From assembly GCF_008923205.2 (NCBI RefSeq), contig NZ_WBMS02000046.1, forward strand, positions 38,400-77,859: 39,460 nt of DNA, read 5' to 3'. Shown here in pieces: positions 8,694-17,075 of this stretch. How positions within the stretch are numbered: the stretch's first letter is position 1; every line of letters starts with the position of its first letter. Under the pieces are notes generated by a model that was given only the letters and a program-made list of their open reading frames with translations, did no database searches and was not told where the DNA came from. The position numbers and the translations under genes are program-made. This DNA comes from Actinomadura physcomitrii (GTDB taxonomy: Bacteria; Actinomycetota; Actinomycetes; Streptosporangiales; Streptosporangiaceae).

Positions 8694-8722
8694 TTGGCGA
8701 CGGGTCCGCGCGTCGTTACACT
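8694..8722 (+). promoter_or_regulatory. Promoter of tetR, probably giving a leaderless transcript
   Basis: TTGGCG (8694-8699), a 17-base spacer and TACACT (8717-8722) match a housekeeping-type promoter. The expected start point, 6-7 bases downstream, coincides with the A of the ATG at 8729. No Shine-Dalgarno sequence is seen. Confidence 0.5.
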
Positions 8723-8728
8723 TCGCAC

Positions 8729-9394
8729 ATGACCGCGACCGCCCCCGAGACCCGCCAGGGCACCCCGCCCGCGGGCCCCGGTTCCCAGCCCCCGGGCCGG
8801 CGCGAACGCAAGAAGCAGCGCACCCGTGAGGCGCTCGTCGACGCCGCGTTCACCCTCTTCGCCGAGAAGGGGTTCGACGCGACCACCGTCGAGGAGATCG
8901 CCGACGCCGTGGACGTCTCGTCCCGCACGTTCTTCCGCTACTTCGCCTCGAAAGAGGACGTCGCGCTCACCTTCCAGGAGGAGCAGACCCGCGCCGTCAT
9001 GCAGGCGCTGGCCGACCGCCCCCCGGACGAGCCGATCATGACCGCGCTGCGGCGCACCGTGGTGGAGATCGCCGGCGCCTGCGAGCGCGGCGAGCTGGGC
9101 TTCGACCCCGAGCGCTTCCAGTGCATGTTCAGCATGATGAGCGACAGCCCAGCGCTGCTGGCGAGCAGCCTGGAGCACGCGCAGAAGAAGCAGCAGCTGC
9201 TCACCGAGATCATCGCCGAGCGGATGGGCCTGGACCCCGCCACCGACCTGCGCCCGCACGTGATCGCCTCCGCCGCCACCTGCGGGTTCCAGGCCGCCGC
9301 CGACGTCGCCCGCCGGCACGAGGGCTCCTTCGGCTCGCTGTCGGAGACCATCGACCAGGCCTTCGCCATCCTCGAACAGGGCCTCAACTCCTAG
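8729..9394 (+). CDS. TetR family transcriptional regulator
   Basis: A 221-residue protein with an N-terminal TetR helix-turn-helix: REALVDAAFTLFAEKGFDATTVEEIADAVDVSSRTFFRYFASKED (residues about 32-76). The C-terminal helical ligand domain is of ordinary length. It is divergent from the DHA2 exporter, so it is probably its repressor and its own, acting at the TGTCA-N5-TGACA site. The first 30 residues are Pro/Gly-rich and disordered. A GC hairpin follows the stop, before gadB. Confidence 0.9.
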   Translation: MTATAPETRQGTPPAGPGSQPPGRRERKKQRTREALVDAAFTLFAEKGFDATTVEEIADAVDVSSRTFFRYFASKEDVALTFQEEQTRAVMQALADRPPDEPIMTALRRTVVEIAGACERGELGFDPERFQCMFSMMSDSPALLASSLEHAQKKQQLLTEIIAERMGLDPATDLRPHVIASAATCGFQAAADVARRHEGSFGSLSETIDQAFAILEQGLNS

Positions 9395-9414
9395 GAACGC
9401 CTCCGGCGCGCCCG

Positions 9415-9445
9415 CGCCCGCCCCGGTGTGGTCCCCGGGCGGGCG
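9415..9445 (+). terminator. GC-rich stem-loop after tetR
   Basis: CGCCCGCCC (9415-9423) pairs perfectly with GGGCGGGCG (9437-9445) across a 13-base loop, about 20 bases after the tetR stop and before the gadB ribosome site. Confidence 0.5.
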
Positions 9446-9498
9446 GGGTACCGCCTCCCGAGGACGGCCCCGCACGGCCCCTCGGAGAGGACGCGACC

Positions 9499-10911
9499 AT
9501 GGCGCTGAAGCATCCCCGGCACGACGGCCGCGGCGAGCGGGACCTGCAGGTCAACCCCATCTTCAGCCGGGAGCCCGTCGAGGTGCCCCGGTACGCGCTG
9601 CCGCGCGGCGAGATGGAGCCCGGCACCGCCTACCAGCTCGTCCACGACGAGCTGATGCTGGACGGCAACGCCCGGCTGAACCTCGCCACGTTCGTGTCCA
9701 CCTGGGCCGAGCCCGAGGCGCTGCGGCTGATGGCCGAGTGCGCCGAGAAGAACATGATCGACAAGGACGAGTACCCGCAGACCGCGGAGCTGGAGATGCG
9801 CTGCGTCCACATGCTCGCCCGCCTGTGGAACGCCCCCGACCCGCGGCGCACCGTCGGCTGCTCCACGACCGGGTCCAGCGAGGCGGCCATGCTCGGCGGC
9901 CTCGCCCTGAAGCGCCGCTGGCAGAAGAGGGGGCTGAAGGGCCGGCCCAACATCGTGATGGGCGTCAACGTCCAGATCTGCTGGGAGAAGTTCGCCGACT
10001 ACTTCGAGGTCGAGCCCCGCTACGTGCCGATGGAGGGCGACCGCTACCACCTCGGCGCCGCCGAGGCCGTCGCCCTGTGCGACGAGAACACCATCGGCGT
10101 CGTCGCCGTCCTCGGCTCGACCTTCGACGGCAGCTACGAGCCCGTCGCCGGCATCTGCGCCGCGCTCGACGACCTCCAGCGGCGCACCGGCCTGGACGTC
10201 CCCGTCCACGTGGACGGCGCGTCCGGCGCGATGATCGCCCCGTTCCTCGACCCGGACCTGCCGTGGGACTTCCGGCTGCCCCGCGTCGCGTCGATCAACA
10301 CCTCCGGGCACAAGTACGGACTGGTCATGCCGGGCGTCGGCTGGGCGCTGTGGCGCGACCAGGACGCCCTGCCGGACGACCTGGTCTTCCACGTCAACTA
10401 CCTCGGCGGCGACATGCCGACCTTCGCGCTGAACTTCTCCCGCCCCGGCGCGCAGGTCGTCGCGCAGTACTACAACTTCCTGCGGCTCGGCTTCGAGGGC
10501 TACCGGCGCGTCCAGCAGACCTGCCGCGACGTCGCGACCCGGCTGTCCGCCGAGATCGCCAAGCTCGGCCCGTTCGAGCCGCTCACCGACGGCTCCGACA
10601 TCCCGGTCTTCGCGTTCCGCGCCCGCGACGGCGCCGGGTTCAACGTCTTCGACGTCTCCGCCGCGCTCCGCGAGCACGGCTGGCTCGTCCCCGCCTACAC
10701 CTTCCCGAAGAACCGCGAGGACCTCGCCGTGCTGCGCGTGGTCGTCCGCAACGGCTTCAGCCACGACCTCGCCGACCTGCTGCTGGACGACCTGCGCCGC
10801 GTCCTGCCCCGGCTGTCCGCCCAGCCGTCCCCGGTCCGCACCGCCGACGACGCCGGCGGCTTCGCGCACGGCGCGGAGACCAAGAACCCCCGCACCCCGG
10901 GCCGCACCTGA
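9499..10911 (+). CDS. gadB: Glutamate decarboxylase
   Basis: PLP enzyme converting glutamate to GABA and CO2, using a proton. The 470-residue protein is full length for the GAD family. It shows RLNLATFVSTWAEPEA, CSTTGSSEAAMLGGL, the HVDGASGAMIAPF segment with the PLP-binding Asp, and the cofactor lysine in INTSGHKYGLVMPGVGW. GGAGAGG precedes the ATG at 9499. No GABA antiporter gene is adjacent, so an acid-resistance role is not supported by context; a GABA-shunt role is equally possible. The last about 35 residues are variable. Confidence 0.96.
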   Translation: MALKHPRHDGRGERDLQVNPIFSREPVEVPRYALPRGEMEPGTAYQLVHDELMLDGNARLNLATFVSTWAEPEALRLMAECAEKNMIDKDEYPQTAELEMRCVHMLARLWNAPDPRRTVGCSTTGSSEAAMLGGLALKRRWQKRGLKGRPNIVMGVNVQICWEKFADYFEVEPRYVPMEGDRYHLGAAEAVALCDENTIGVVAVLGSTFDGSYEPVAGICAALDDLQRRTGLDVPVHVDGASGAMIAPFLDPDLPWDFRLPRVASINTSGHKYGLVMPGVGWALWRDQDALPDDLVFHVNYLGGDMPTFALNFSRPGAQVVAQYYNFLRLGFEGYRRVQQTCRDVATRLSAEIAKLGPFEPLTDGSDIPVFAFRARDGAGFNVFDVSAALREHGWLVPAYTFPKNREDLAVLRVVVRNGFSHDLADLLLDDLRRVLPRLSAQPSPVRTADDAGGFAHGAETKNPRTPGRT

Positions 10912-10937
10912 CCCTCCCCAGCCGACGAGCAACTCCG

Positions 10938-11172
10938 CCACTTGACCGCATCCTCGCGCTGCTGAGGATCGGCCTTGATGCGTGCCGTTGCGCGCCATCC
11001 GATGATCACCTCATGGACGGGCGCGTCGACCTCCAACTCCGCCGGGGTCCGACAGGGCTTCGACCAGTTCCACGGTGAAGGCCCGGACTTCCTCGGTGCT
11101 GAGGTGCCGCACCCATGGGAAGACCTCGGGCATGGCGAGCAGCAGCCCGCGGGCGCCTGGATCGTGCTTCAT
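10938..11172 (-). pseudogene. Frameshifted small actinobacterial protein (possible antitoxin-like accessory)
   Basis: One frame reads MKHDPGARG...HLSTEEVRAFTVELVEALSD and stops soon after. The next frame continues naturally as PAELEVDAPVHEVIIGWRATARIKADPQQ. The two join if one base is removed from the C4 run (GGGG at 11044-11047 on the plus strand). The joined product resembles the roughly 80-residue proteins with a WRATAxxxADP motif often found beside small toxin/antitoxin genes in actinobacteria; that resemblance is from memory. The 3' end has no clear natural stop before gadB, so it may also be truncated. Confidence 0.45.
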
Positions 11173-11334
11173 CAGCACCCGCCTTATATTCGGCCTCCCG
11201 GCCCACCGTTCGGCCCGATGACCACCGAGAACCACGCCGCCGCTACCGGCCCGCCGTCCGCTTCCACCCCGAAGACACCGTCCTGGCCGTAACCGTGGAA
11301 GCCCGACTCCAACGACCCGCGTGCGGCCAGTGCT
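11173..11334. other. Stretch without a confident gene
   Basis: On the minus strand a frame ending with TAA at 11184-11186 reads like a protein C-terminus (GFHGYGQDGVFGVEADGG, then WFSVVIGPNGG). It ends 11 bases before the start of the next small gene. It has no start of its own and merges upstream into another gene in a different frame, so it may be a gene remnant or chance. The plus strand has no better candidate. Confidence 0.25.
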
Positions 11335-11724
11335 TCACACGCCGATGGTTCGGCCGGTGTCGGGCACGTCCGTGACCATGTAGACCCCCGCCAGGTTACG
11401 AAGGTGCGCCTTGACGGTGTCGCGGTCGGCGCCCGACCGCAGCTTCACCAGATGGGCCGCAGGGTGCATGTCGCCCCACGGGTGCCGGCCCTTGAACCAC
11501 TCAGGCAGTTCCTCGGGCGAAGCCTCGTAGTCGACTGCGATCTGCGGCATCGACACGATGCGCCGCTGGATCTCGTCCTTCGTCTCCGGCGAGTCGCTCG
11601 GATCCAGGACAGCAGCGATCAGGCCATTGTTCGCGGGCTTGTCGATGGCCCGGAAAACCAGGTATCCGCCGACGCCCACAACGCTCACAGCGAGGCAGGC
11701 CGCAAGGACGAGCAGGGCGACCAA
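11335..11724 (-). CDS. Membrane-anchored hypothetical protein with a damaged 5' end
   Basis: A single N-terminal hydrophobic segment (VALLVLAACLAVSVVGVGGYLVF) is followed by about 95 soluble residues, probably outside the membrane. There is no family I recognise. The start is doubtful. A TTG at 11724 opens the protein inside the membrane helix, and upstream the same frame reads PPIPPLAPPPGQKKP, a Pro-rich leader typical of actinobacterial membrane proteins, before TAA (11773-11775). Beyond that stop, a Pro-rich reading continues toward a GTG at 11819 if a C5 run (GGGGG at 11785-11789 on the plus strand) is one base longer. So the gene may be a recent pseudogene. Confidence 0.5.
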   Translation of the reverse strand: MVALLVLAACLAVSVVGVGGYLVFRAIDKPANNGLIAAVLDPSDSPETKDEIQRRIVSMPQIAVDYEASPEELPEWFKGRHPWGDMHPAAHLVKLRSGADRDTVKAHLRNLAGVYMVTDVPDTGRTIGV

Positions 11725-11775
11725 AAGCGGCTTCTTCTGGCCAGGAGGCGGCGCCAGGGGAGGAATCGGCGGTTA

Positions 11776-12006
11776 CTGCGCATAGGGGGCTGGTGCACCT
11801 GGGACAGACTAGGCGACACGGCACGCCTTCGACGTGTGCACAGAGCATTTGGGCGCCTCCCCTGCGCGGACAGGACGACGCGGCCGCCACCCCCGGCCGG
11901 CCCGCGGGAAGCAACAAGATCAAGTCTCACGTGCTTCGGTGAAACTCCTGGGACTCCTCGCCGTGCCCTGAACGAAAGCAGGCCGTGCGTTCGCGCGGTG
12001 CTCGGC
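11776..12006. other. Gap without a supportable gene
   Basis: Apart from the possible broken leader of the membrane protein (up to 11819), no reading frame on either strand has convincing composition or a ribosome site. Codon bias is weaker here than in flanking genes. Confidence 0.4.
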
Positions 12007-12222
12007 TCAGAGCGCTTCGTCGAGGTCGTATTTCCCCTGCTTGATCTCCGTCACCAAGGCAACCCACTCGCCCCGCCTGAGACTCAGGAAGCCTCCGTTC
12101 GGGTTCTTAGAGTCCCGGAGAAGTCGGAACATCCCAAGGCCAGCAGCTTCTACACACCCGTTGCCACCTTCGCTGTAGCTGCTCTTGCGGAAGTCGGCCC
12201 TAGTGGGATCCACGTCGAACAC
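12007..12222 (-). CDS. DUF397 domain protein
   Basis: A 71-residue protein with the typical DUF397 layout: FRKSSYSEGGNGCVEAAG at the start, then LLRDSKNPNGGFLSLRRGEWVAL. DUF397 proteins usually sit directly after an XRE regulator, and some such pairs affect morphological development in Streptomyces. Here no XRE partner is adjacent, so it is an orphan copy. AAGGAGG precedes the GTG start. It lies 15 bases downstream of a truncated rloB-like gene and may have replaced its end. Confidence 0.88.
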   Translation of the reverse strand: MFDVDPTRADFRKSSYSEGGNGCVEAAGLGMFRLLRDSKNPNGGFLSLRRGEWVALVTEIKQGKYDLDEAL

Positions 12223-12237
12223 TGGCCCTCCTTGCGG

Positions 12238-12570
12238 TCATCGTCCTGCCAGCCGGTCGAGCATAGTCAGCGAGTCCTCAGGGCTCAGCGCGGAGTCGTC
12301 GGCGATTCGCCGCTGGACCTCCCGGGCACGTTCGACCGCGTCGCTCGGCTTGAACCCCTTGTCCGGCTGGCTGTGCGGCTCCAGATGGATGACGAAGCGG
12401 CTCTCCTGGCCCGCCTCGCCGTTGGCCCGCTTGAGGTAGCTGCGCTCGGTCTTCCCTTCGCAGATCACCGTCATCACGACGCGTCTCTGGTCCCTCCCCG
12501 GCATCGCCGGAGAAGAAGCCGAGTCGCCTCCGGGAATTCCCCTCTTGCGCTTTCGCTTCCTTGAGGTCAT
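12238..12570 (-). CDS. RloB-like protein, truncated
   Basis: The 110 residues begin with a basic stretch (TSRKRKRKRG), followed by VVMTVICEGKTERSYLKRA, which matches the N-terminal TOPRIM-like CEGxTE motif of RloB/AbiLii proteins. Full RloB proteins are near 200 residues and have a later Asp-x-Asp metal motif. This one stops before that point, and a DUF397 gene begins 15 bases on, so the second half is missing rather than merely frameshifted. The ATG overlaps the stop of the ATPase gene as ATGA. It is likely inactive as a nuclease. RloA/RloB pairs occur with restriction loci and as AbiL phage defence. Confidence 0.7.
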   Translation of the reverse strand: MTSRKRKRKRGIPGGDSASSPAMPGRDQRRVVMTVICEGKTERSYLKRANGEAGQESRFVIHLEPHSQPDKGFKPSDAVERAREVQRRIADDSALSPEDSLTMLDRLAGR

Positions 12571-13808
12571 GCACAGGCCTCGGCGTTCTCCGAGCCAAGG
12601 GCCTCGGCCGCCTCTCCTTCGGTAAGGCGGGGAATCCCCCCGTAGGCGCCGGCCAGGTATCGCTTGTCGAGGGCCTCGTTCTTGCGAGGCCGGGCATCGG
12701 TGAGCGGGTAGAGCTCGGATTCACCGATACGGCTCTTGACCACGATTCGTATCTGGTCCCGCTCCAGCGGCGGGAACGTGTGCAGGTTCCCGAGGAGTGT
12801 CACGTCATGGCTGGTGCACACCAGTTGTGCGTTCTTGGGATTGGCGACCGGATCCCTGAAGATCCTGAGCACCTCGGCGGCGACCAGGGGGTGAAGACTG
12901 GCGTAAAGCTCGTCGACGAGAAGCACGGCACCGGTATCGAGTGCCTCGAGCATGGGGCCCAGGAAAGCGAACCAGGACCGGGTGCCCTTCGACTCGAGCG
13001 AATAGGCGAGCGGAACGCTGCCGCTCCTCCCCCGATGCGAGAGCCGGACGCGCAGCCCCTTCTCGCCGGGTTCCAGACTCACCCCGTCCACGCCCAGGTC
13101 GGCGACCTCCAGCAGATCCCGCACCCGCTTCTCGATCGCCGGATCCTTCAGCTTCTCACCGGTGAAACCGCCGCGGGTGCTTTCGCCTTCGTCACCGATG
13201 AACCACAGGTTCCTCTTGAACCACTCGTGAATCGGCCCCAGGTGCGGATGGTTGAAGGCGGCGGCCACCGTGAGAAAGAGCGCGTTCGGCCGCGTGCGCG
13301 GTACCAGGCTCTCCTTGTCACCCTTGAGGCCCTCACCAGGGAACTTGAACGGCTCTGGATCGTCGGCGTCCCGTTCGAACCACACCTGGCGGCGCGCCTG
13401 CCCTCGTGGATGGACGTGCAGCCACTCGGATTCGACCCGTTCGTCGGACACCTCGAATCCGTAAACGTAGCGATCTCCGTCGATGACGATGCCGACCTCG
13501 TAGAGCGATGTCTCGTCCTCGCCCTCCGGATCGAGCTCGAAGGGCTCGCGCGGGATCCGGTCCAGAGCCGACCATTCGGTCACCGAGCTGACCACGGCCC
13601 TCCGCATCCAGCGCATGGCGGACAGCACGTTGGACTTGCCGGAGGCGTTGGCGCCATAGATCACCACAGCCGGCAGGTAGGCGGCCTCCGGATCTTCCGC
13701 CAGCCCCGCCGGACGTCCGGAATCGACGTTGAACCGGCTCGCCGACGTCCATAGCTCGAACTCGTCACGGAACGATCTGTGGTTCGCTCCGCGGAACCTC
13801 AGCAACAT
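12567..13808 (-). CDS. RloA/AbiLi-like AAA ATPase (phage defence)
   Basis: A 413-residue AAA15/21-type ATPase. It has Walker A GANASGKSN (residues about 50-58), Walker B AVLLVDELYASLHP and the following QLVCTSHDVTLL switch region, all typical of OLD/RloA-like ABC-type ATPases. I chose the ATG at 13808 because MLLRFRGANHRSFRDEFEL is the family's usual N-terminus; the longer open frame upstream to 13919 is not family-like. It overlaps rloB by four bases. In characterised systems the ATPase controls a partner nuclease, but here the partner is truncated. Codon bias is weaker than in housekeeping neighbours, consistent with horizontal gain. Confidence 0.85.
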   Translation of the reverse strand: MLLRFRGANHRSFRDEFELWTSASRFNVDSGRPAGLAEDPEAAYLPAVVIYGANASGKSNVLSAMRWMRRAVVSSVTEWSALDRIPREPFELDPEGEDETSLYEVGIVIDGDRYVYGFEVSDERVESEWLHVHPRGQARRQVWFERDADDPEPFKFPGEGLKGDKESLVPRTRPNALFLTVAAAFNHPHLGPIHEWFKRNLWFIGDEGESTRGGFTGEKLKDPAIEKRVRDLLEVADLGVDGVSLEPGEKGLRVRLSHRGRSGSVPLAYSLESKGTRSWFAFLGPMLEALDTGAVLLVDELYASLHPLVAAEVLRIFRDPVANPKNAQLVCTSHDVTLLGNLHTFPPLERDQIRIVVKSRIGESELYPLTDARPRKNEALDKRYLAGAYGGIPRLTEGEAAEALGSENAEACA

Positions 13809-13949
13809 GACGAACCCCTCAACTCGGGATCTGGATCCACTGTAGCCGTCTCCATGCATGATTCCTGCATGAAAGAGCTTCAAACCGATTCCGGCCACGA
13901 TAGACGACCGCCCGGTCATGGACGGATCTGGGTACAGCGTGCGGAAGGC

Positions 13950-15694
13950 TCAGAAACGGAAGCCGAAGAGACCGCCGTCCGGCTGGTCGGTCAGCCGCGG
14001 ATCGAGCACGTACCGCTCGGCGTCGAAGCCCTCGTCAACCGCCTTGGCCAGGTCATCCGAGTTCAGAGTGACGATGTACTGGAGGTTTTCCTCTTCAGCC
14101 GCCTCCGCTCCCAGCGAGAGAGCCGCTGCGAGCTGGCGCGCGTCGACGCCGTCATACAGATGACTGTCATGGACCAGGAAGTCCGGGCCGCGGCCCGCGC
14201 GGTGGGCGATCACGGCGAGTGCGAGATCGAAGCAGAAGATGACCATGTTGTGGACGCCGCGACTGCTGTCGGTGTCGATGTGCGCTTCGATCTCGAGGCG
14301 CTGCCGATCGGCGTTGAAGGAGAGGAAAGGGGTGCGCGCGTCGCTGTAGAGCCGGCGCGCGAAGACGTTGAAGAGCCGGTTCGCCTGGTAGGTGAGCACG
14401 TCGCGCTGCTCCAGGTCTTCGGCCATCGCCGCCTCGAGTTCGATCCGCCTGCCCTCGATCTCGCGGCGGCTCGCCTCAAGGGTCTGTGCCGCCTCGAACC
14501 GATGCCGCAGCGCCTCCAAGCGCGCCTGCTCCTGTGCGAGCACGTGCTGGAGGGCTGTCAGAGCGTCGAGCGCCCCGCCCTCGTTGAGCATGGCCAGCAG
14601 GGACGCCTGCCGTTCCGCGAGCCGTTCCCGCTCCGTGCGCTTTCGGCAAGGCGTTCCTCGATCCGAGCCGATTCCTCGCGAAGCTGCTTCTCCCGATTGC
14701 GCACCACCGTCTGGTGGAACGCCCGGACGTCGTCGAACCTGCGGCGCACCTCGTGCCCGATGAGGAAGTCGAGCTGTGCGTAGGCTTGTTCCAGATAACG
14801 ATCGTCCGGCTCCACGACATCGATCGCGGCCTGCCGCATGTCCTGGAGGTTGTGCCGGTCCACCGCGTCGCGGTCGCGCAGATCGCGGATGGTCCGGTCC
14901 AGCGCGTCGGCCTCGGCGCGGATGTTCTCGTGCTCCGGGAGCACCCGGAACTCCTTGACCTGCTGCTGCAGCTCCAGGACCCGCTGCTCGACCGCTCCGA
15001 TCTCACCGCGCAGTTCCGCGGATCGGCCGACGATCTTGCCCCAGACGGGATCCTTCGCCGCCTGCACCAGCTTCTTGCGGGTCGAGTCCTGTGTCGCGAG
15101 GACGCGATACTGCTCGGCGAGCCCGACGTCGAGCCCGAAAAGGTGGCAGAGATTGATCTGCGCGTCCTGAACCGACTGCCTGGCATGGCTCGTGGTCGGG
15201 CTCAGCAGGCCGTCGAGGCCCCGGCGCATCGCGAACGAGAGCATGGTCCGTCCACTGGCCGGATAGTCCGGTGAAGGAAAACCGTAAAGGTCGCGCTCAA
15301 TGGCCCACTGCCACTCGGTCAGCGAGACTTCGCCGGCGAGCTGCCCATGCCAGAGCTGTTCACTTCCGCCTCGCTTTCGCGTGACGTCCGGTTGAAGGAA
15401 TACCTTCGCGCTTCCCGAACGCCGAAGAACCCGCAGCGCCTCCGGAATGCCCGGCCAGTCCATCTCCAGATCGAAGACGCTCCTGGCCAGGGCTTCGTGT
15501 GCCCACACCGAGTTCTTCCGCGTCGTCGCGCCGAGGAGGAAGTGCAGCAACTCGACCATGCTGGTCTTGCCCGTGCCGTTCCGGCTGTCGGTGTCCGTGG
15601 ACCGATGGGTGCGTTCGGCGACGACGATGTTCAACCCCGACCGGAAAGACAGAGTCCTGAAGCGATCGTCATCGGATCCGAGTCTATGGAGCAT
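13950..15694 (-). pseudogene. DUF2326 ABC-type ATPase of an ABC-three-component system, frameshifted
   Basis: Two overlapping frames make one protein. The first (from 15694) reads MLHRLGSDDDRFRTLSFR, then Walker A SRNGTGKTSMVELLHFLLGA and a long coiled coil (EQRVLELQQQVKEF onwards). The second continues with ERERLAERQASLLAMLNE, more coiled coil, FLVHDSHLYDGVDARQ as Walker B-like, and a DUF2326-type end. They join if TTT at 14641-14643 were TTTT (GCC GAA AAG on the minus strand). The joined protein would be about 580 residues, the expected size. It is either a real one-base deletion or a sequencing error. The ATG overlaps the end of the preceding small gene by 11 bases. Confidence 0.8.
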
Positions 15695-15950
15695 CGCTCC
15701 TGCTCCTGAACGACAGCAGTTCGCTCTCCGGGTCGAGATCGACCAGCCCGAGAGCGTAGAGAACATCGAGAGCCAGTGCGAACCACCAGAAGGGAAGCGG
15801 CGCGTTGTGCCTGTTCTCCTCGCGCCAGGTCAGCAGCCGGCGCCACGCCTGCTGCACCGTGACCGGCTGCCGGCCCGTCGCCAGCACGATCTGCGCGCCC
15901 ACGGCGAGGAGCGCCCGCTGAGGAGCGACTCCCTTGGTCGGTACGATCAT
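15684..15950 (-). CDS. ABC-three-component system middle component
   Basis: An 88-residue protein: MIVPTKGVAPQRALLAVGAQIV, then WWFALALDVLYALGLVDLD and a short polar end. Small helical proteins with this ALDVLYALGLVD pattern sit between the nuclease-like and ATPase genes in ABC-3C loci. The ATG at 15950 follows AGGAGCGGGG and overlaps the upstream stop as ATGA, so I prefer it to the longer frame from 16094. The predicted role is to bridge the ATPase and the effector. Confidence 0.7.
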   Translation of the reverse strand: MIVPTKGVAPQRALLAVGAQIVLATGRQPVTVQQAWRRLLTWREENRHNAPLPFWWFALALDVLYALGLVDLDPESELLSFRSRSDAP

Positions 15951-16906
15951 GCCCCGCTCCTGGGCTCGGGGACGGGTCGCCAGCCGTTCGGTGGCAGCCG
16001 GCCGATGTCGCACTCCTCGAAGAAGTACATCAGGACGACCTGGGCGTCCAGAGTCCTCCGGTAGGAGGTCCGCTCGTTGCCGAGGATGTAGCACTCGAGT
16101 TCGTACAGGACGTCGTCCGGCGAATCGTGCTTCTCGGCCACCAGAAGGTAATGGTCTTTGAAGGCCGCCGCCACCTCGTCGCGCTCGCCCGGATCCCGGC
16201 AGTTGTCGTAGTAGGTATGCACGGAGGGGACGTACTTGAGGGCCTGCCTGAGCGAGTCCTCGAGGTCGGGCGAGAAGGCGTTGTACTCCAGCTTCCGTTC
16301 GGCGGGAACGGGGATGTCCGGAAGTCCCCGCATCGGGCGTCGCTCACTCGCCAGGTGCTCCAGCAGCGGGAGCACGTCGTTCAGGCCCACTCCAGTGACG
16401 ACCTTCTGCGCGGGGAACGGGCCGAGCAGGTCCTCGATCTGGTGTCGCTCCAGCCTGCAGAACTCATCGTAGAAGCGGCGGTGGCCGAAGTTCTCGAAGA
16501 CAAGGTCGGGATTGTCCTTCTGCAGGGCCGCGAGGGCGACCGCCACCTCCGGATGCATGCCCCGCCTGTTGTTGTGCACGAAGACGAAGGTGTCGAACTC
16601 ACCACGGCGTTTCTTCATGGCAGTGGCGAAGTCGTCCCTGACCTTCTTCCTCACATCGACAGGCCGGGGTATGTCCACCTCGGGGCCGTTGCAGGCATAC
16701 AGCCGCCTTTCAGTGAGCATGAGCCCGTCCGCACCGATGTCTCCCAGGTCGCCATGGGTGGCCACATCGACATAGGAGCCATGACGCGCGGACATGACCT
16801 CATGAAAGAAGACCTCGAACGCATTGCCGGACAATACGGACAGCTTGGCGCCCAGCATGTGCCGCAAAACCGAACGTTCCCATAGCTCGAGCACGCACGT
16901 CTGCAC
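15947..16906 (-). CDS. ABC-three-component system nuclease-like protein
   Basis: A 319-residue protein, first gene of the trio. Residues about 25-100 contain SGNAFEVFFHEVM, HGDLGDIGADGLMLTERRLYACNGP and a KKVRDDFATAMKKR helix, a pattern like the PD-(D/E)xK-type domain (Glu, then Asp, then a short strand) of ABC-3C effectors, although the usual Gln/Lys in the strand is not clear. The remainder is helical and resembles the component-specific C-terminal domain, ending LDAQVVLMYFFEECDIG. The GTG start at 16906 has only weak ribosome-site sequence; an internal ATG 16 codons on is possible. Nuclease activity is inferred. Confidence 0.68.
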   Translation of the reverse strand: MQTCVLELWERSVLRHMLGAKLSVLSGNAFEVFFHEVMSARHGSYVDVATHGDLGDIGADGLMLTERRLYACNGPEVDIPRPVDVRKKVRDDFATAMKKRRGEFDTFVFVHNNRRGMHPEVAVALAALQKDNPDLVFENFGHRRFYDEFCRLERHQIEDLLGPFPAQKVVTGVGLNDVLPLLEHLASERRPMRGLPDIPVPAERKLEYNAFSPDLEDSLRQALKYVPSVHTYYDNCRDPGERDEVAAAFKDHYLLVAEKHDSPDDVLYELECYILGNERTSYRRTLDAQVVLMYFFEECDIGRLPPNGWRPVPEPRSGA

Positions 16907-16989
16907 CCTGACACCTTATCGAGGGGTGCCGTCATTCCAGCAGTCATCACAAATTCCGCGATGCCACGGGGAAGGGCGCCGCAGCACCG

Positions 16990-17010
16990 GGCCTCGCCCG
17001 TCTCGAGGCC
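16990..17010. promoter_or_regulatory. Inverted repeat between defence operon and PopR-like regulator
   Basis: GGCCTCG (16990-16996) and CGAGGCC (17004-17010) are perfect arms around a 7-base loop, in the 169-base gap between divergent genes. A terminator is not expected here, so it may be an operator. A TATTTT box at 17064-17069 lies 6 bases before the ATG of the plus-strand regulator, suggesting a leaderless transcript. Confidence 0.35.
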
Positions 17011-17075
17011 GGGCGGCGTTCTGCGGTGGGCGGAACGTGTGGTTCGGGGCGGGGGCGCCGGGTTATTTTGAGCGC

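Noticed and set aside
14558..15766. DUF2326 first half treated as a complete 402-residue protein
   Set aside because: Its last about 25 residues are out-of-frame sequence, and the family-specific end continues in the next frame after a one-base shift.
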